From Quillaja saponaria (Eukaryota > Streptophyta > Magnoliopsida > Fabales > Quillajaceae): DNA of 64,000 bases. The stretch is from NCBI GenBank assembly GCA_029379385.1, contig CM055611.1:21212062-21276061 (forward strand), read 5' to 3'. The position numbers and the translations under genes are program-made. Below, one piece after another: positions 24,959-36,985 of the stretch; position 1 is the stretch's first letter, and the number at the start of each line of letters is the position of its first letter. The notes below the pieces were generated by a model. It was not told where the DNA came from, did not search any database, and worked only from the letters and a program-made list of their open reading frames with translations.

Positions 24959-26510
24959 GTGATTATGACGGAGTAAGCCTGCTATGCGATGGTCTTGGGT
25001 GTTGATATATAAAGATTGAAGTTAATTCTAAATTTAGTTTACATAGAATTGCAGCTTTTTCCTCCCGCTTCTGCTCAGAAGTATCCAGACTGACATTGTT
25101 GTTGGTTGGTGGTGAAGTTGAGATGGTAAATTGTATCTAGCTCATTGTACATGCTTGTACAGCCTGAATGACTGATTAAAATTAAATTTGCTATATAGTT
25201 TGTATCTCATGGTTACCTGTTAAATGTGAATTTTGTAAATTCCCAAGGAAGTTACCAAACAGTTGTGAATTTTTTTAAGTTGATAAATTAATTGCTTGAA
25301 TACATGTCATTTAACCGAGCCTACAGCTGTTGCTTCTTATTCTTATTCTATAATTATGTATGGTATTAACATCAGAATTCTACAGTTAGAATGAAGTAGT
25401 ATTATAGCAAGTAATTTGCTTGTGCATCTAGTATTCTTATGCCCAGTTGTTCACATGTATGGTATTTAGTATTTACATCAGTGATAAATAAGATGATAAA
25501 CTCTACCTCTTGCCTCATTGTTAATTTGGAGACATCCTAAAAATTGGAACTTAGACCATTGAATTTTCTCGCTATCCAAACAAGAGGGAGTTGGTTCAGG
25601 TGAGTTGCATAGCTTGTGCTGAATGTTACCAAAGCATTGCCTGATTTATTGAAACTATGTTGAATAGAATCTTTAACTATGGCATCAGTGAGTCAACATA
25701 AATTCTATACACAAATTACTCAAAAAAGAAAAAAAAACATAACATGAGATTGTTATTGCAAAATTCCATTACCCTCTAGCTTTTGCCAATTCCACTTCAT
25801 CAATAAATGGGGAATCTTTTTTACATTTCTTATCTGAGAAATTTGCATAGGTTGGCCTGATTCGCTTTCAAGGAAGAATAATTTCTGACTAAAATGTTTT
25901 GCTCTGAACGAATAGAAGTGCAAGGACTTGAAGACTCTGACAGTGATTACACATTAACAAATTTGCTGTTTTGGACTTCCACTTACATGATCCCAAAAAC
26001 GAAATTATGTAAAAGCAATCCAAAGCTGGCACACAGGATTGTTTTTATCAGTAATAGAAACTTGAACTTTCAATATCAATATAAGAAAATTACAAATGGA
26101 AAAATTAATAATCCTCTATGTTTCCCCTTCTTTTTCTTGCTTAATACATTCATGTAATCAGATTCAGATTGAAAATATTTGTGTAGAAAATAACATCGAA
26201 GACACTCCCCGTTGGCACAAATATGCATGTTGACCATCTGATTGTAATGGGGAATTGACCCGCTTCTTGCAGAATGTTGACAATGTTTGTCAGGAGGCAT
26301 TCTTTATCTTGCAGAACAGTAACAATGTTTCTCAGGCGGTGTAACTTGCGCTATAGCTTCATTGGCAAAAATATAACTGGTATAATTGCAGCAGTAGGAT
26401 AGAGATCCGGCACGTGTAAATAGAATTTGGAGCCGTATCTTTTGCAGATTGCTACCAGTTTGTTTTTTTAGTAGATTATTGCCATGAAGTACCAAATATT
26501 GTCTTTCCTA
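24959..26510. other. Space between convergent genes (two 3' UTRs and spacer)
   Basis: This contains the 3' UTR of the RING gene (probably to about 25200, where AATTAAA-like signals occur) and that of TFB2 read from the right. At 26266-26341 an imperfect 42-bp duplication (CTTGCAGAA...ACAATGTTT...CAGG) lies within the probable TFB2 3' UTR. No gene was found. Confidence 0.5.
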
Positions 26511-29500
26511 CTACTTCTGACGGCGTAAATATTCTCGCACGTGCATGTGTGCTTCTGCCTTGACTACCATGCGCATTTTCTTTGAATCTTCCCAAAGCAA
26601 ACCATTCCATTCTCGGGCACAGTCACAAGCAGCCTCGAATACCTCCTGCCGGAAAAAAAAAAAAAAAATGCGAAGTATTATTATGTGCAATTAAGAGAAT
26701 AAAAAAATTATGTCAATTTAAAGAGTATGCCATTACCCTAGAAGGAAACTCATCATAATAATGTGCAGGAGTAATCTCAACCCTATTTCGATCTGATTCC
26801 CAAAGCCTAATCTGTCATAGAAGAGTGAATTACCAAACATCAGAAATTGAAAATACACAGCAATCATTTGCTCTGATGTACCATGTGATTTCACTTTTAT
26901 TCCTATGTGATAGATAAAAGCACATAGCAAAACCCTTTCCATTTTATTTTTCAGAAGATTTGAAGATTCAATTAAATAAATCCTAGGACAAAAGCCAGCA
27001 TATCTGCCCTGGACACAAATATGTAAATAAAAAACCAAACCTGGTCTGTGACATTTTCAGGTACTGATGGAATTCTAAGAGCAACACGAGGATGTGCATT
27101 CTGCTGAAGGAAACTGATTATCTGCACATAAGCATTCAGAAGCCATATGAAACAGAGTCGCAGTTTAAATGGAACAAACATGTCACACCATTAAATATAT
27201 TGTTATTGCAAAGCCAGTATATGAATTTTTACAACCCTTTCGCCATAAAAATACGAAGTGATAGCCGTATGTGAGATCAGATTGACAGCAACTGGGGAAA
27301 ACTTCTATAAACATAGTCTGCATACCCTGTTCTCGACACACCAGCCAGTTTTATATTGTGTTTTGCAATTTTACTTTCAGGCGTCATATAAGATATCAAG
27401 GCTTGTCAATCCACTTCTTGGTGGCTAAACACCTATATCTTTAAGTGGAAGCACCCCATAGTTGAATGAGGCATGCGAATCTGGCATTCTCTGATATTTC
27501 ACTATGAAACCCTATATAAATAATATGGATATATCTTCAAGCCAAAAGCAATTTTGTCACATTCCCAAAGTAACAAAATGGTTAGAGCTAGTCCATATGG
27601 AAAATTTAAAGAAACCTGAGAACTTCTTCAGGTAGGCCAATTCATATAGGTTGCTCAAATTGCATGACGTATAAGGTTGTACAATATATATATATATAGT
27701 TATAACTAATAACATTAAAGGAATAAAATTTACTAACATACAAGATTTCTATTCATGGTACAAGGATATCTAATTACACTTGGAGGTTTACCAAGTTGCA
27801 AATGACAGTACCAAAGACAATTGCATCATCAGCAAACAATGTTCCAACAAAAGGTGGTGGAGCAAATTGTTCTTTTTTTTTTCTTTTTCCTTTTTCTTCT
27901 CAGGAGAGGGGTGGGTAAGATAGAAACAAGGAAAAAGAAAATATGACTTGACATGTCATGCCTAAACATGACTGCTCACTGCCTACTACGGCAGCACCAT
28001 GAATATGGAGTTACTTAGGTCAACTACAACAGCAAAAGCAAACACGTCCCAAGGTTGAGAGTGCATTAAACACTAAGCAATCAAAATCTAGTCAAAATAC
28101 GAACCATATCTAATGTTCAAACCGATCAAGAACAAAAAACAAAATCAATTCAATAGAAAAATATTAGCAAAATAGTTCTTAAAGGAAGAATATGGTGTTC
28201 ATCCAGTGTTATCAAAGTCCTAGGCACATCTAGGTGCCAGACGCAGGCGCGCACCTAAGCAAAGCTAGGCGCAGGTGCACGCCTGAGCAAAGCCAGGCGC
28301 CTTGCTAATGAAAAAAATAAAATAAAATTTGTTAAAGGCAAGAACTACAAGCTTCCAAAAAGTAAAAACTAGCACCAATATCTTATCAAAGAGTAAATAG
28401 AAAGAAAGAAAAAAATCCATAGGCAAGATTTCCGGAAAGAAAAAAAGTAAAAACAGAAAAATCTAGCTAAAGGCAAGAGGTATAACAAGTAGTCCACTAA
28501 GTTCAGGAAGTAAGAAACAAGCTCTAAAAATTAGTGCTTTTGCTTTCTAAATTCTTAAGAGGTCCAGCCAGTAGTTTACTAGGGACCTAAGCACACGCCT
28601 GAAGGGCCTAGGCATTGTCTGAAGGGTGCAGAGGCGAGAGGGCTGTGTAGCCTCTTGCCTTTTGAACCTGAGGCGCCTTAGACGCACCTTTAATAACACA
28701 CTACTTCGTATGTTGAAGTCAATCAAGCTACATGGAAAGGGATCAAATGGGCTTAGAGCAGGAAAGGGAACAAAGCAAAAAAGAAAGGTCCTGCCATAGA
28801 AAAAGAAATAATAAAATTGATACTTGCCTGGTCAGCAGTAATGCCTTTTTCAAAAGCATTGTAGATACTGTCTTTTGTTATTGCTGAAACAATAAGATTT
28901 GGAAGTTGATACTCCAGGCTGCACAGATTATCAAAAATTACTCGCTTTCAGAGAAGATAGGAAAACAAGAGAAACACCTGAGTTCTGAGATCAAGCAAGA
29001 GATGGTCGAGATTTATTGAAAGACTTTATGCAGTTATGTCCCTTCAAAATATATCAACAAAGACAGGCAGGTCAAAAGATGAATTTTATTTTTACTAAAG
29101 AAGAATTGTGATTTTCCTTGATATAAAGGCAAAGCTAGGACAGGAAATATTTAACACCATTTCAGGTCCTTGATAACGTTAGGGTATGCCTACATCTTTT
29201 GTCAATAGTTAGACCAGAAAACTATTGATATTTTTTGTCAAATATTTGTGGTGCTAGAAAAATTAAAAATATTTAAATTGCATAACTCTGGAAAGTAGTC
29301 ATCTGCAAAAAAGTTGATTCGGGTGTTCCATCCATTTTAAGTCAGCTGAGTTGAACTGTTTCAAAAACACAAATCATTATAGTAGTTGAACCCAGTTTTC
29401 AAAACAAAATAACAAACCCAACGACTTGAACAATCATGTCCACCAAGCATTCTGCTACAACAGATCAGCCCAGTGGTCCAAAAGGCTATGCCGGTCCAAG

Positions 29501-32500
29501 TTTAATAACTATGGTTAAACTAGTTCTCACTGACTCTTAAGTTTGGGGATCAAACAGGTTAGATAAAAAAATGGAAACGTTTTGGAAACAAGTTGGTTGC
29601 ATACCTGGCAAATTGTTGTAATATTTCACAGAGTAATTTTGAAGTTGAGTAGGCATACATCCTAAAATTTGTTTCCACAACCACAAAACCCTGAGAACAA
29701 CAAGTCATCATCACAGATTAACAGCTTTTACTGGAAATACTAGCAAAAAGAAACAACAAGGATACATGTATAGTTCCAAGTTGTATAATGGGGAAAAATA
29801 CATATTAAACAAAGCCACCACAAAAGTCTAAAGAAAAGATCTGGTGATTGTGTATGATGTTTTTAAGAGATAATGCATTTACTGAAAATCCATACTCTAC
29901 CACCCTTCTGTTTTGTCACTTTGACCAAAACCAAAAAGTTCAAAAGTGTAAAGTATAGCAGAGATTGCCACATGCAAAGGAAAAAATTGTAATTGGAATT
30001 TTCCCTAACTGGAAACTTTTTCGTTAAAATTAACTTGTGGACAGTAAATAATTATTAGATATTGTTGTGACATTTGATAAGGAAAATCCAAAATGGGAAA
30101 AAAGATAACATCAATGGGAAGGAAGACTCAGTAACAATCAGAAATCTTCTATAAGGGATCCATGGAACAATGTGATGACTTATAAATAAAATCTTCAGTA
30201 TGATAGTTATGGGAGATTTGCAAGGGATTAGAAAAAATTTCATAGTTAATATGAAAATCCCTTTAGGTATAATATAATAGTTCATATAGTGTTACATGAT
30301 AGAAAAGTTGAATCCACAGGCTCCAGGTATCCGTAAAAAAGATGGCAACAAATGCTAGTTTCAAATGGCCATAAGGTGAATACAGTAAGAACATTCCTTA
30401 ACATACAGCCCCAGCCCCATAGCCATACACAGGCACAGCTTTTGAACAGATTATTATAGTTGCCAGACCAGGAAAATTGCCTGAGCTCAAAATGCGGAGA
30501 ACATGATCCACGATATATTCATCAAAAGAACAAAATTATAAATATAACTATCTAAAGCAAAAATCCATTTGGATATAAACAACTTCAGAAGCAACGAACC
30601 TGCTTCCGTGATGACGAATCAGTCAAGCTTGCTGAAAGGTTAGTAACCAATTTAGTGGGTATAAACCAACTCTCTTTCCTTCCCTACAGTGATGTCACCA
30701 AAAGTAACTATGTGAAAAAGATTAATAACTAAATACTTAAACTTACCATCAAGACATTGATAACATTCTACACCAAACATATCAAAGAAGTTTCCAACCT
30801 GCTGAAGTTTGACCAAGCCCAAGTCTGCAAGGTCTTTGATTGTAATCCTCTGGACATCATTCAATGTGTTTAAATTATATGCCTAATGCATAAAGAAGCA
30901 CCAACAAAGTGCCAATGTCAGATACCAATTAACCAAAAAAATTCCTAGAAATAGAGGAAATGCTTTGCCAAGGTAACATCAGAAAGTATTGATGGTGAAG
31001 AAATAGATATAATTATATTAGATCTATTAAAAATGTATTTCAGTAAGAAAAGAGATTGTAGATACTGCCCTACAAGAATAAAAACACTGAGATATAACTG
31101 GCATGTCAACAAAGAATGTATTAATATCACAATAAAAATGTTGTACCTCCCCTGTTACATGAAAACTAAGCTCAAGCAAGAACGAAATTAAGTCAGCAGA
31201 ATCCACACCTCGTTCCTGCACCAAAATTGGAAGATAAAATCCAGTTAGAACTTAGAAGACATAGAGAGCACATTCTGAAGAAAAAATGTCAAAATTTCAC
31301 TTAAGTCCCTAGTTTAATCTTCAAACATGTATATCACCATAAAGAAACATGTCATGGTGTGTCTTTCAAATCTACTGAAGATGAGACAAAATATATTAAT
31401 TTCTTCCTTTGATAAGGATAACTGAAATTTTTTCAAGCAAAAAGGTGCAGCCAAGAAAGATGTAACAAAAAGAGAAAAAGAATATCTAATTGTTTTTTTC
31501 TTTTCATTCTTTCCTTATCTGTAAAATCAATCATGATTAGAAGATATATGGAGTAAAAATACAGAGGACGTTTATTTTTTTCTTTCTAAGATCATATATT
31601 AAGTTTTTTATTCTGAAAAGAAGAAGATCTGATATAATAGAAATAATTATAAAATACCTCGGAGTTGGAGATGTATTCTCTAATGATGTACCAAAGTTGA
31701 GCATTTGTGTCCATCAACTGTAATTAGCAGAGATCAAAAACAATTTCTAAAAATGCACATCCAACAACTGCATATGGCTCATGATACGTTTGATGCATAC
31801 CAAAAACTGGAAGCCACTCTCAGTCAACTTTGGAGCTTCTTTATCCCTATATTAGGGTACACAGACATATAGAAATTGGATATGAGATCCCGGTGTTCTT
31901 ATCACCCACTTATACATAAAAGAAACTTTACATAAGAAAAGTCAGACTGCTAAGAGAAAACAACCTTTGACTCAGAAGCCCTCGCTTGAAAACTTTCAGC
32001 ATAGCAGAGCTGATGCTAGATGACCTTTCAGCTTGATTCGAGCTTATTAGTTGCAACAAGAAAAACTACATTATCAAAGAGGAAGTCACTTAAAATGAGG
32101 TTTGGATCTAGTATAAAAAACCAACAATGAAAAAGTTAATTATATCATGTCCTCTCACAATACGTACAATAACTAAGTAATACCAAGACTCCAATTTTTA
32201 AGCAACAAACAATACAATTGTAAGAGGAATCCAATGAATGAATTTCACACCTCCCATTGTGCTAGGGCATAAGCCTCAAGATCCTCTAAGCTTGGGAGCC
32301 TCACAGTATTAGGAGGCATAGGTTCCCTTGGCAAAACTTCACTGCGATAATTAAGCATAACATCATATTACCTACTAAAGCAAATCTTGAATACAGTATC
32401 ATTCTGCAAATATCTTTTGGTGATATACTCCATTCAATTCTTGTCCTCAACAACAAAAGTCCACTACTTCCAGTGGAATTGAGAAACAGCAATATCATTT

Positions 32501-33672
32501 GAGCTAAAATCAACATATATGAATCTAGGACTCACCCATGTACCAGAAGCTTCTGGAGATTTTTCTGAAATGTTGAGTTGATTCTGTACATTTTCTCTTT
32601 TTTCCTGCCAGTAGAATGTACATTTTGCTAAAGCTGACTAGGAATGATACACTGTAATACTTGTTACTCTGAGAATATATTCAGGTCCAGAGCACAAACA
32701 TGCTAAAATAATTGCATAACAGCAGATATGTGAGTTAAACTTGAGAGTTCCGAGTAAGGCAACTCACTAAAGAAGTGAGAGGGGAAAAGAAAAAGAACCG
32801 AGTAAGCAAGTCAAAACTGCTAATAACATCTAACGAACAAAAACTTCACGCAAAAAGGTACTTGAATACAATGAAGGGGAAAAAGCAACCCATATTATCA
32901 ATGCAATGGAATGGAGTGGAGTGGCATGGATTCTTAATCGAACTAATCAAGTTTCCTAGCTCTTCTACTTGGTCAAAAGATATTTATATTTTCAGGGCGT
33001 CAAGAAAACTCCCAGTTAAGGAATAGAATTTTCCCAGTTAAGATTTTTTTTGGTTCTCCATTTTCAGTTGGGGGGACCTCAATGAACAGCTTGGAAATTG
33101 GAAGTGGGAACCAGTAATTCAGATTGCAAACAAAGACAAAGAAAAGGAAAAAAAAAAAGAAGAAAAAACGATAAACCCTATATATGACAACTGATGTACC
33201 TGTCAACAGTTTCGGTAAAAATTCTCAACTGAAGCAATCTATCAAGAGCAACTCTATGCTTTGAGAACCAATCTGGAAGCACCCACTCCTCCATCAATTT
33301 GGCTGCCACCAGAGTATCAATATATAGCATCTGAAGAACATATTTCTTGGCTAAAGGTTGCAGAGACCTGAGAAATTGAATAAACATAAATATATTAAAA
33401 CTACATTGTCGAACCCAGATATCAATTTGCTTTCTTGATGACTAATACATAAGATTTCTTTACACATCCATATAGTATATTAGCTAGTAGTATATATCCA
33501 TCAACTATAATACAGTTAAATTGAATGGAAAAAACGAAGAAAAAGAATAAAAAATAGACCTGAGAATCGCTTCACAGATGAATGCATTCTCGTAGAGTTT
33601 GTCGAGCTTCATCGCAGGCAAGGAGGACACCATGTCCATGAAATTCTTGGCTATAATCTTAACCTGAGGCAT
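26511..33672 (-). CDS. TFB2: TFIIH core subunit 4 (TFB2 / p52)
   Basis: Subunit of the general transcription and repair factor TFIIH in the nucleus, which in yeast and animals regulates the XPB ATPase in promoter opening and nucleotide excision repair. Fifteen exons: 33672-33560, 33367-33200, 32604-32536, 32341-32251, 32065-31965, 31846-31801, 31717-31658, 31215-31147, 30882-30799, 30683-30600, 29690-29605, 28918-28828, 27121-27041, 26811-26737, 26645-26511. They give 450 residues, near the family's usual length, with consistent phases throughout. Recognisable segments run in order: MPQVKIIAKNFMDMV at the start, LAKKYVLQMLYIDTLVAAK, LEDLEAYALAQWE, ERGVDSADLISFLLELSFH, GLVKLQQGRKESWFIPTKL, FLQQNAHPRV and the C-terminal EVFEAACDCAREWNGLLWED. 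The intron after exon 12 has a GC donor. The intron between exons 12 and 13 carries a MITE-like insertion. No missing domain or frameshift was seen. Confidence 0.95.
28206..28699. mobile_element. MITE-like element in a TFB2 intron
   Basis: The left end is GTGTTATCAAAGTCCTAGGC. The right end, read on the opposite strand, is GTGTTATTAAAGGTGCGTCT, so the termini form a clear though imperfect inverted repeat. AGGCGC-rich blocks follow each terminus and an A-rich centre separates them. It shares terminus and organisation with 14026-14592. No transposase is encoded. Target duplications were not resolved. Confidence 0.6.
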
Positions 33673-36600
33673 ACTGGCTAATTCCTTGTTTCTTTATTTT
33701 GATTTATCACACTTTGATTATTAGTAATATTTTGTAATCACAGAGCTTTGTCGAAAATGATTGCGGCAATTCAGATTTTTCAGAACATAGCAAACCCGAT
33801 TGGAAAGTTACCAAAATCTACCCAAAAATACAATACAAGACCATCAAAGATGTCAACTCATCCAACAATTCCTGAAAACGGTAGGGAGAGAGAGTGAACA
33901 GTCGGTGTCGGAGCGGTCTGCAGCTGTGCAAATTGAGGAAGATGTCGGTCTGCAACTGTTTGTTGTTCCTTTTCTCTTCACTTGGTCCCTGCTCAGTGCT
34001 CCGGGCTTTCTATTCCTTCCAGTTTATACAAGCCGAGGGTTTTTTGGGCCTTTGGGTCAAATTGTAAGCCTCTTTTCGAGGGCTGCATAATGGGCTTTAT
34101 TTTGTAATCAACCCACATGATTATGATTAGTGCTCATTAAATAATTTTTTTTTTAAATCCAATCAAAACACACAAAATAAAAATTCTAGTTGTCCAACAC
34201 CAAGGTAAATTATTTTTATTTACAAATAAAAGTAAGAAATTAATGGATTAATCAATTATGTAATTTTATAAAATAATTCTAATTATACTAAAAATTTTAA
34301 TTTAGAAAGTCTTAAGTTTTCGACAAATGGATCATTTTATAAATTAACTATATATATATTAGCATCTTTGTAAGTTCTTTCACTTGTACTTAAATACTTT
34401 TTTAATTTTAAGAAGACAAGCATGAAAGCTATTCATGTATATAAAAAGGGATCATTTAATGCATTAGTACTAATTTTTGTTTAATTTTTCTAATGAGTAA
34501 GGGCACTTGTTAATATTATATAAAGAAAAAGTTTGTAGTATTAATTATTGTAATCGATCATAATTTTAGTAATATTTAATACATAAATTGATATTTTTAG
34601 AAAATTTTAATTTTTAAAAACTGTATTTATCACATTTTAAAAAGTAACTTTAGAGCACCTATTCACAAAATTCATTTTTATTTGCCAAAATGTTCAGTCA
34701 ATATTACAATGATTTTGGTGTTGGAAGGAATTTGAGCTTAGAACTCTTACTTCTTGGTTATCATTTAATACATTTTCTCATTTTTAAACATCTATTGTTT
34801 TCAATAAAAAGTACAAATATTTTCCAAGACAAAATATCATTATAGAGGGTATTCTCAAATTTTTTATATTTAACATTTTTTTTTATTAGAACTTGGAGAG
34901 TGCTTTGTGCACTACCAAAATGTGTTAGGTGCACAAATAAGTCATTTTTAATAAAAAAAAATTGTCTTTTATATTTCATTACAGTTAGTCCCATTTTGCA
35001 CACCTAGAAATTTTGTATCCTAAAATATTTAGTTAATTATAACGTTTTTATAGGTTTACCTAATTACATTACTTTGTAATAACAGAATATCAATGACCTT
35101 TATTCTTAAAGTGGTGTACTTGTTTAGATGATATGTATATAATTTATTGATGTGTTTAACTATAATTTTAGTTATGCATTTAACAAAATATTATTTTTAT
35201 AATAGTTTTTACAAAATATATTTATTATATTTTAATAAGTGTTGTTAGAAAATTTATTAGAAAAATTCTAAAATTTTAATATCAGTGTTTTTTTCTAATA
35301 TTTTAATTTTTAAAAATTATATTATATTTTAATAAGTATTTTTAAAACATTAATTTTTATTTTTATTTTTATAAGAGATAGAGACTAGTAAGTTTTGAGC
35401 ACATGATTTATTAAAATTAATCTTGACAACTGACAAGAGGGAAAAGGAAAAAAAAAAAAAAAAAAAAAACCATCTAGGAGGATTTTTTTTTTATTGTCTT
35501 TTATATGTTTAAAATTTTTTGAGAATATGAATAACATTTTCATAAATTTTTAAGTGAGAAAAAAAAACAAAAAATCCTTCCATGGCAAGTCGAACTTTAG
35601 GGGAGAAGGTTGCTTTTTTTTTGGAGAATCAAATCTGAGTGTGTCAATACTCAATAGGCAATTGAGGCGCCAAAAGCATCTCTCTCTTTCCGTCCCTTAT
35701 TCTCAGTCTTCTTCTTATTTAATTTTTTTTTTTTAAATTCCTTAGAATTTCGAGTACCCGACAATCCCAGTCAAACACATTCAGTTATTATTATTACTTC
35801 TTATATAATACAGAGTTCACAAACAAATGGTTGTCGTGGGCTTCCCCTAATTTCATCAGATACCATAAGCTCAGGTAAGTTCCTTCAACTATTGCTCATT
35901 TCCTCCTCAGATAGTGTGAGTGAAAAGGGCTGTCTTTGGCTACTCAATGGGCTTATAATCTGTCTTAGCAAAAATATAAATAAAAAACTGTGCTTTTAAT
36001 CTGTGAAATTAATTGCATTTGGAAGCTTAGCCCATGACAATTTGAAAAAACAGCGTCTTTGGAAGTACAAGAGTAAAAGAAAATTCTGGGTTTTTATCTC
36101 TTTTCAGTTTGGAAAACCAATGGGAACTGGGTTCTTTGAATTTCAAATATTCTTCAATTATTTCATTCCCTTTGGCTATGTAATAAATTCATAGCTCGAA
36201 ACGTGTTTGACTGTAATATTATGGTCCTCGTACTTGTCTTTCAGAAATGTCTTTTCTCCGTATGTCTCTCTTTTTGTTTTTAAGATGATAGGTTCGAAAT
36301 CTATATGATAATTTCCACCCAATTTAGTTTGTTTCATTGTGTGGATGATCCATGGGAACAAGAGCAAAAAGATAAGGATTATCAATAATATTGTGCTTTA
36401 GTTTAAGAATCTACTTTCTCTGGATTTAATATTACTATTCTCGATTATCTTGTTATGCATTAATATGAGTTTCATGAATTGTTGTAAATTTTCCGGGTCT
36501 AAATAAAAGAAATGGCAACTAAGGGGTTGAGATGTGCATAATCATAATGATACCTTTCAGCATTTGTCTAGTTTGTTACATAGAAGTTATTACCCAGCAG

Positions 36601-36985
36601 GTCTCCTAACTTTCATTTCATTAGTATAATTAAGAGGGTGTAATACACATTAATTATTACCCTCTTACCATCTTAGTAGTACTCTCTTTTACTTCGATCC
36701 TTTTGGAGACTGTATATAAACTTATGCACTCATACAATGTTTATTCTTTAGAAATAAACACTACTTATATGTTATGGTGGGATGTCATCTTGTTTTTGTT
36801 TGTCGTGTCCAGGCGAGGTCAGTGATTTATGCTATTATTATGACGATAATCTAAGTCTTAAGCGAGGCTGTTAGTATCGAATGATGCACAAATATGTAGT
36901 TTACTTTTTTCATACACCTTCTGGATAATAAACTCTGTATTGAATTATTAAATACCCTTTTCTTTGTCTGTGAAGTATAATTGGA
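33673..36985. other. Intergenic region, TFB2 promoter and SDE5-like leader
   Basis: 33673-34090 is the TFB2 promoter/5' UTR side; it contains a frame of 96 codons on the plus strand that looks non-coding. 34100-35600 is A+T-rich spacer with no gene. About 35650-35874 reads as a leader exon of the SDE5-like gene, ending at a strong donor (AGCTCAG/GTAAGTT). A leader intron would run to near 36976, where TTTGTCTGTGAAG precedes the coding start. Confidence 0.5.

Noticed and set aside
33800..34090. A 96-codon plus-strand frame upstream of TFB2
   Set aside because: It overlaps the TFB2 promoter/leader region, has no recognisable domain and no plausible splice partners.
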